From: Desulfotomaculum sp. | GTDB lineage: Bacteria; Bacillota; Desulfotomaculia; Desulfotomaculales; Ammonificaceae | DNA: 8,673 nt | Direction: 5' to 3' | NCBI GenBank assembly: GCA_012961725.1 | Contig: DTYU01000058.1 | Span: forward strand, 1 to 8,673 | Part shown: in pieces, positions 5,407 to 8,673 of the stretch | Layout: the number at the start of each line of letters is the position of its first letter | Numbering within the stretch: position 1 is the first letter of the stretch | Translations under genes and position numbers: made by a program | Notes under the pieces: generated by a model | What the model was told of the DNA's origin: nothing | What the model saw: the letters and a program-made list of their open reading frames with translations, nothing else | Databases searched by the model: none

Positions 5407-7263
5407 ATGCGACCGGTCAGGATCACGGACACCACGTTGCGTGACGGACACCAGAGTTTGTGGGCCACCAGGATGCGGACGGAGGAGATGCTGCCCATAG
5501 CCGGGGAGATCGACAACGTAGGGTATCACTCGTTGGAGGTGTGGGGCGGCGCTACATTTGATGTATGTCTGAGGTACCTTTACGAGGATCCATGGGAGCG
5601 TCTAAGGGAGCTAAAAAAGAGGGTAAAGCGGACGCCGTTGCAGATGCTCTTAAGAGGGCAATCCCTGGTCGGCTACGGGCATTATCCGGATGATGTTGCC
5701 GAAGCCTTTGTGAAAAAGGCCGTAGAGAACGGCTTAGATATCATCCGTATTTTCGATGCCCTGAACGATATCCGTAACCTCGAGTTTACGATGAAGGTCG
5801 CCAAGGAGGCCGGTGCGCACGTACAGGCTACGGTCGTTTATACCCTGAGCCCGGTGCATACCACCGAGCATTACTTGGAAACCGCAAAGAGATTAGCGGA
5901 GCTCGGCGCCGATTCGATATGCATCAAGGATATGGCCGGGATGATATCTCCCTACCATGCTTATGAACTGGTAAGCTTATTTAAGAAGGAGCTTTCGATA
6001 CCGGTTCAACTTCACTGCCACTACATCGGCGGAATGTCGGTTGGCGCGTACCTAAAGGCCGCTGAGGCCGGCGTCGACGTGGTCGATACAGCCTCCGTGC
6101 CGCTCGCGTTCGGCGCCTCGCAACCGCCGGTGGAGACCGTCGTTCGTGCGCTCAAGGGTACGCCGTACGATACGGGCCTGAGCATAAGGAAACTTTTTCA
6201 GATTGCGAACTACTTTGAGGAACTCCGGAAGAAACGCGGATTTGAACGCGGGGTCACGCGCATCCACGACATGAGGGTCTTCGAGCACCAGGTGCCGGGC
6301 GGAATGATCTCCAACTTGGTGACGCAGCTTCAAGAGCAGAAGGCGGTCCACCGCCTCCAGGATGTCTTGGATGAGATTCCCCGCGTACGTGAAGAACTCG
6401 GGTATCCGCCGTTGGTTACACCTACCAGTCAAATTGTAGGAACACAGGCCGTCCTGAACGTCTTGACCGGGGAGCGGTACAAGCTTGTTCCCGAGGAGGT
6501 CCGCCGGTATATCCAGGGTTACTATGGGCGGCCGCCGGCCCCTATAGACCCCGACGTGCAGAAGAAGGTGCTGGGCGACCGTGAACCGATTGCCTGCCGC
6601 CCTGCGGATTTGCTTGAACCGGCTTTGGAAAAACTAAGGGAGGAGATCAAAGACTTGGCAGCCTCCGAAGAAGATTTTTTGTCATACGCGCTCTTTCCGC
6701 AGGTTGCAAGACGCTTCTTCGAGGCGCGTAAAAAAGGAGAGCTTAAAGTTATGCGTGAGGGAGCAGAGATCAAAAAGTCACCAAAGGCGGCGGCCCCCCA
6801 AAAGGAGGTTGGATCTTCGATGAATATCAAAGAGATCCGGGAACTCCTGGAACTCCTCGAGAAAAGCAACGTCACGGAGTTTTCATTGGAGACGGCGGGA
6901 ACAAAACTTACGATCCGGAAGGGAAACCTGCCAGCAAGTACGCAGGAGACTTCGGCTGCGGCGCAGGATAAGACTGAGGCGGCTTTGAGACCGCAACCGC
7001 CTGCTGTTCCTGCGGAGGAACTCTACGCGGTTCAGTCACCTATGGTGGGCACATTTTACCGCGCGCCCTCGCCGGACTCACCTCCGTATGTAGAGGTGGG
7101 AGATAAGGTTGAAAAGGGGCAGGTGTTGTGTATCGTCGAGGCGATGAAGCTCATGAACGAGATCCAGTCCGAGGTGGCGGGTGAAATCGTAGAAATACTT
7201 GTAGAGAACGGGCAGCCGGTGGAATACGGGCAAGCGCTGTTTTTGATCAGGGAAAAGAGATAA
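5407..7263 (+). CDS. Pyruvate/oxaloacetate carboxyltransferase fused to AccB-type biotin carrier
   Basis: A 618-residue fusion. Residues 4-270 are the HMGL-like TIM barrel of PycB/OadA: TDTTLRDGHQS (D13 a likely metal ligand), K174 in ICIKDMAG (the carboxylated lysine), H203 and H205 in LHCHYIGG (metal ligands). Residues ~290-450 are the conserved PYC_OADA domain. After a Lys/Ala-rich linker, residues 472-618 form a complete AccB: start MNIKEIRELLELLEKSN, an Ala/Pro-rich linker, then the biotinyl domain with the AccB thumb (SPMVGTFYRAPSPDSPPYVEV) and biotin-accepting K581 in EAMKLMNEI. PycB and OadA usually end in a thumbless carrier instead. With AccC the enzyme probably carboxylates pyruvate to oxaloacetate. 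Oxaloacetate decarboxylase alpha or transcarboxylase 5S are alternatives, but no oadB/oadG is seen. accC follows after 11 bases. Confidence 0.9.
   Translation: MRPVRITDTTLRDGHQSLWATRMRTEEMLPIAGEIDNVGYHSLEVWGGATFDVCLRYLYEDPWERLRELKKRVKRTPLQMLLRGQSLVGYGHYPDDVAEAFVKKAVENGLDIIRIFDALNDIRNLEFTMKVAKEAGAHVQATVVYTLSPVHTTEHYLETAKRLAELGADSICIKDMAGMISPYHAYELVSLFKKELSIPVQLHCHYIGGMSVGAYLKAAEAGVDVVDTASVPLAFGASQPPVETVVRALKGTPYDTGLSIRKLFQIANYFEELRKKRGFERGVTRIHDMRVFEHQVPGGMISNLVTQLQEQKAVHRLQDVLDEIPRVREELGYPPLVTPTSQIVGTQAVLNVLTGERYKLVPEEVRRYIQGYYGRPPAPIDPDVQKKVLGDREPIACRPADLLEPALEKLREEIKDLAASEEDFLSYALFPQVARRFFEARKKGELKVMREGAEIKKSPKAAAPQKEVGSSMNIKEIRELLELLEKSNVTEFSLETAGTKLTIRKGNLPASTQETSAAAQDKTEAALRPQPPAVPAEELYAVQSPMVGTFYRAPSPDSPPYVEVGDKVEKGQVLCIVEAMKLMNEIQSEVAGEIVEILVENGQPVEYGQALFLIREKR
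6802..6809 (+). promoter_or_regulatory. Internal Shine-Dalgarno ahead of the AccB part
   Basis: AAGGAGGT, a near-perfect anti-16S match and one of the strongest in the window, lies inside the fusion gene. The ATG at 6820 begins 11 bases after the last G of AGGAGG, slightly long but usable. That ATG is codon 472, exactly where an AccB protein would begin. The same bases encode Gln-Lys-Glu-Val in the fusion. Confidence 0.6.
6820..7263 (+). CDS. accB: Candidate internally initiated stand-alone AccB (same frame as fusion)
   Basis: If ribosomes start at the internal ATG, the product is 147 residues, close to free AccB of E. coli (156) and B. subtilis (159). It begins MNIKEIRELLELLEKSNVTE, the usual AccB N-terminus, and ends with the biotinyl domain containing the thumb loop and EAMKLM. 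Free AccB is the carrier of acetyl-CoA carboxylase: biotinylated by BirA, charged by AccC, it delivers carboxyl groups to AccAD to make malonyl-CoA. Synteny supports the call, since in B. subtilis accB sits between the spoIIIA operon and accC. What is seen is the start signal and the complete domain; that translation starts here is inference. The signal could instead be a remnant of two genes that have fused. Confidence 0.5.
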   Translation: MNIKEIRELLELLEKSNVTEFSLETAGTKLTIRKGNLPASTQETSAAAQDKTEAALRPQPPAVPAEELYAVQSPMVGTFYRAPSPDSPPYVEVGDKVEKGQVLCIVEAMKLMNEIQSEVAGEIVEILVENGQPVEYGQALFLIREKR

Positions 7264-7274
7264 AGGGGCCATCT

Positions 7275-8627
7275 ATGTTCAGCAAGATCCTAATCGCCAA
7301 CCGGGGAGAGATCGCGCTCCGGATCATCCGGGCCTGCAGGGAACTTGGCATCAGAACAGTGATCGTTTATTCAGAGGCCGACCGTGACAGCCTGCCGGTC
7401 CGGCTGGCGGATGAGGCCTTTTGTATCGGACCGCCGCCAGCGGTAAGAAGTTATCTCAACTTTACCAACATCATCAGTGTGGCCGAGGTTTCCGGGGCGG
7501 AAGCGGTTCACCCGGGTTACGGATTTCTTGCGGAGAACGCCGGTTTTGCAGAAGTCTGTGCAAGTTGCGGCATTACCTTTATCGGACCGCCGGTGGAAGC
7601 ACTGGAAAAGATGGGGGATAAAGCCGTAGCAAGGAAAACGGTAGCGGGTGCCGGGGTTCCGGTAGTGCCCGGTTCGGCAGAGGTGGTGGTAGACCCCGAT
7701 CACGCAGTTGCCTTGGCGGAAGAGATCGGTTATCCGGTGATGATTAAGGCCTCGGCAGGCGGCGGCGGCAAGGGAATGCGGGTCGTGTACACACCTACGG
7801 AACTGAAAAACACCCTGCAGTCAGCGCAAAGCGAGGCAAAGGCTGCGTTCAGCAGTCCGGAGGTATACCTCGAGAAATACGTAGAGGAGCCCCGCCACAT
7901 AGAATTCCAGATTGTCGGCGACCAGTACGGTAATATGGTGTATCTAGGCGAGCGCGACTGCTCTGTTCAGCGCCGGAACCAGAAGCTCATAGAGGAGGCG
8001 CCGTCGACGGCGCTCACTCCCGTGCTGCGCAGGAAGATGGGGGAGGCAGCGCTGAAGGCCGCACAGGCCGCGGGTTATCATAATGCGGGTACGGTAGAGT
8101 TCCTCCTGGACAAAAGCAATAACTTCTATTTTATTGAGATGAATACGCGCATCCAAGTGGAACACCCGGTGACCGAGATGGTCACCGGCTACGATTTAGT
8201 CAAAGAACAGATCAGGATTGCGGCCGGTGAGCCTCTGGGCTATAAGCAGTCAGAGATCAGGCTTGACGGCTGGTCCATTGAGTGCCGCATAAACGCGGAA
8301 GACCCGGGCCGGAACTTTTTGCCCTGTCCCGGAAGGATAACCGCCTTCCTGCCTCCAGGCGGGCCAGGGGTTCGGGTTGATACGGCGATGTATCCGGGAT
8401 ACACAATTCCGCCGCATTATGATTCCTTAATCGCAAAGCTCATCGTTTGGGGCCGGGACCGTGATGAAGCGATCGTCAGAATGCAGCGCAGTCTGGAAGA
8501 GTTCATTATTGATGGAGTGCCCACTACGATTCCCTTCCACCAGCAGGTTTTGGGAAACGCCTTCTTCCGGCGCGGGGAGGTCTATACGAACTTTATTCAG
8601 CGGCGTGTCCTGGCAGAAGAAGGTTAG
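7275..8627 (+). CDS. accC: Biotin carboxylase subunit AccC
   Basis: A 450-residue ATP-grasp enzyme, the normal AccC size, with no carrier domain of its own. It uses ATP and bicarbonate to carboxylate biotin on the partner carrier. Motifs in order: N-terminal ILIANRGEIALRIIRA, K116, K158 with the ATP-binding glycine loop AGGGGKGM (161-168), H208, ERDCSVQRRNQKLIEE (226-241), the metal and catalytic region E275, E288, N290, R292 in FIEMNTRIQVEHPVTE, and R338. All catalytic positions known from E. coli AccC appear intact. AAAGGGG overlaps the previous stop, six bases before the ATG, so the gene is co-translated with the fusion. It could serve both pyruvate carboxylase (hence also PycA) and acetyl-CoA carboxylase; sequence alone does not separate these. 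Confidence 0.95.
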   Translation: MFSKILIANRGEIALRIIRACRELGIRTVIVYSEADRDSLPVRLADEAFCIGPPPAVRSYLNFTNIISVAEVSGAEAVHPGYGFLAENAGFAEVCASCGITFIGPPVEALEKMGDKAVARKTVAGAGVPVVPGSAEVVVDPDHAVALAEEIGYPVMIKASAGGGGKGMRVVYTPTELKNTLQSAQSEAKAAFSSPEVYLEKYVEEPRHIEFQIVGDQYGNMVYLGERDCSVQRRNQKLIEEAPSTALTPVLRRKMGEAALKAAQAAGYHNAGTVEFLLDKSNNFYFIEMNTRIQVEHPVTEMVTGYDLVKEQIRIAAGEPLGYKQSEIRLDGWSIECRINAEDPGRNFLPCPGRITAFLPPGGPGVRVDTAMYPGYTIPPHYDSLIAKLIVWGRDRDEAIVRMQRSLEEFIIDGVPTTIPFHQQVLGNAFFRRGEVYTNFIQRRVLAEEG

Positions 8628-8658
8628 TGTAAAGTTACTGTAGGAATATTGCAGGAGC

Positions 8659-8668
8659 TAAGGGAGGG
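8659..8668 (+). promoter_or_regulatory. Shine-Dalgarno-like sequence of a gene beyond the window
   Basis: TAAGGGAGGG, preceded by GCAGGAG, sits at the very end of the window, 31 bases after the accC stop. No start codon follows inside the window. In B. subtilis the gene after accC is the Asp23-family gene yqhY, so that is the natural expectation. The gene itself is not visible. Confidence 0.4.
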
Positions 8669-8673
8669 AGTAA

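Noticed and set aside
1..8673. CRISPR arrays, tRNA or rRNA genes, insertion sequences, long direct repeats
   Set aside because: Looked for and not seen; nearly all of the window is accounted for by protein genes.

Overview
The window comes from a spore-forming, probably anaerobic and moderately GC-rich member of the Firmicutes/Clostridia. The style is that of the Desulfotomaculum/Pelotomaculum/Moorella group. Two things point there: a spoIIIA sporulation operon, and a heterodisulfide-reductase-type HdrC-HdrB pair typical of sulfate reducers, acetogens and syntrophs. The genus is an inference; no rRNA or species marker is present.

Layout. Bases 1-3483 (+ strand) hold the end of spoIIIAC and complete spoIIIAD, AE, AF, AG and AH, packed with gaps of 0-49 bases. 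They encode most of the SpoIIIA channel that joins the mother cell to the forespore. Bases 3550-5117 (- strand) hold hdrC then hdrB, converging on spoIIIAH with only 66 bases and no canonical terminator between. Bases 5118-5385 are an AT-rich divergent control region. It has a good sigma-A-type promoter and a second weaker one facing right, a palindrome over the second -10 box, a sigma-H-like promoter facing hdrC, and two exact Spo0A boxes, one of which lies just inside the longest hdrC frame. Bases 5407-8627 (+ strand) hold a pyruvate/oxaloacetate carboxyltransferase fused to a biotin carboxyl carrier protein, then accC biotin carboxylase. The last 46 bases end in a Shine-Dalgarno-like sequence for a gene starting just beyond the window.

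Main point. In Bacillus subtilis the order is spoIIIA operon, accB, accC, an Asp23-family gene (yqhY), nusB. Here the accB slot is filled by a 618-residue protein. Its first ~450 residues are a PycB/OadA carboxyltransferase and its last 147 residues are a whole AccB, including the AccB N-terminal helix segment and the 'thumb' loop, both diagnostic of the acetyl-CoA carboxylase carrier. At the junction lie an in-frame AAAGGAGGT and, 11 bases on, an ATG exactly where AccB should begin. So the gene may give two products: a carboxyltransferase-carrier fusion for pyruvate carboxylation, and free AccB for fatty-acid synthesis, both served by one AccC. Alternatively the internal signal is a relic of a recent fusion of two genes. 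A second oddity is the hdrCB pair inserted in opposite orientation between spoIIIAH and this carboxylase locus, with lower GC, no hdrA in view, and Spo0A boxes nearby.
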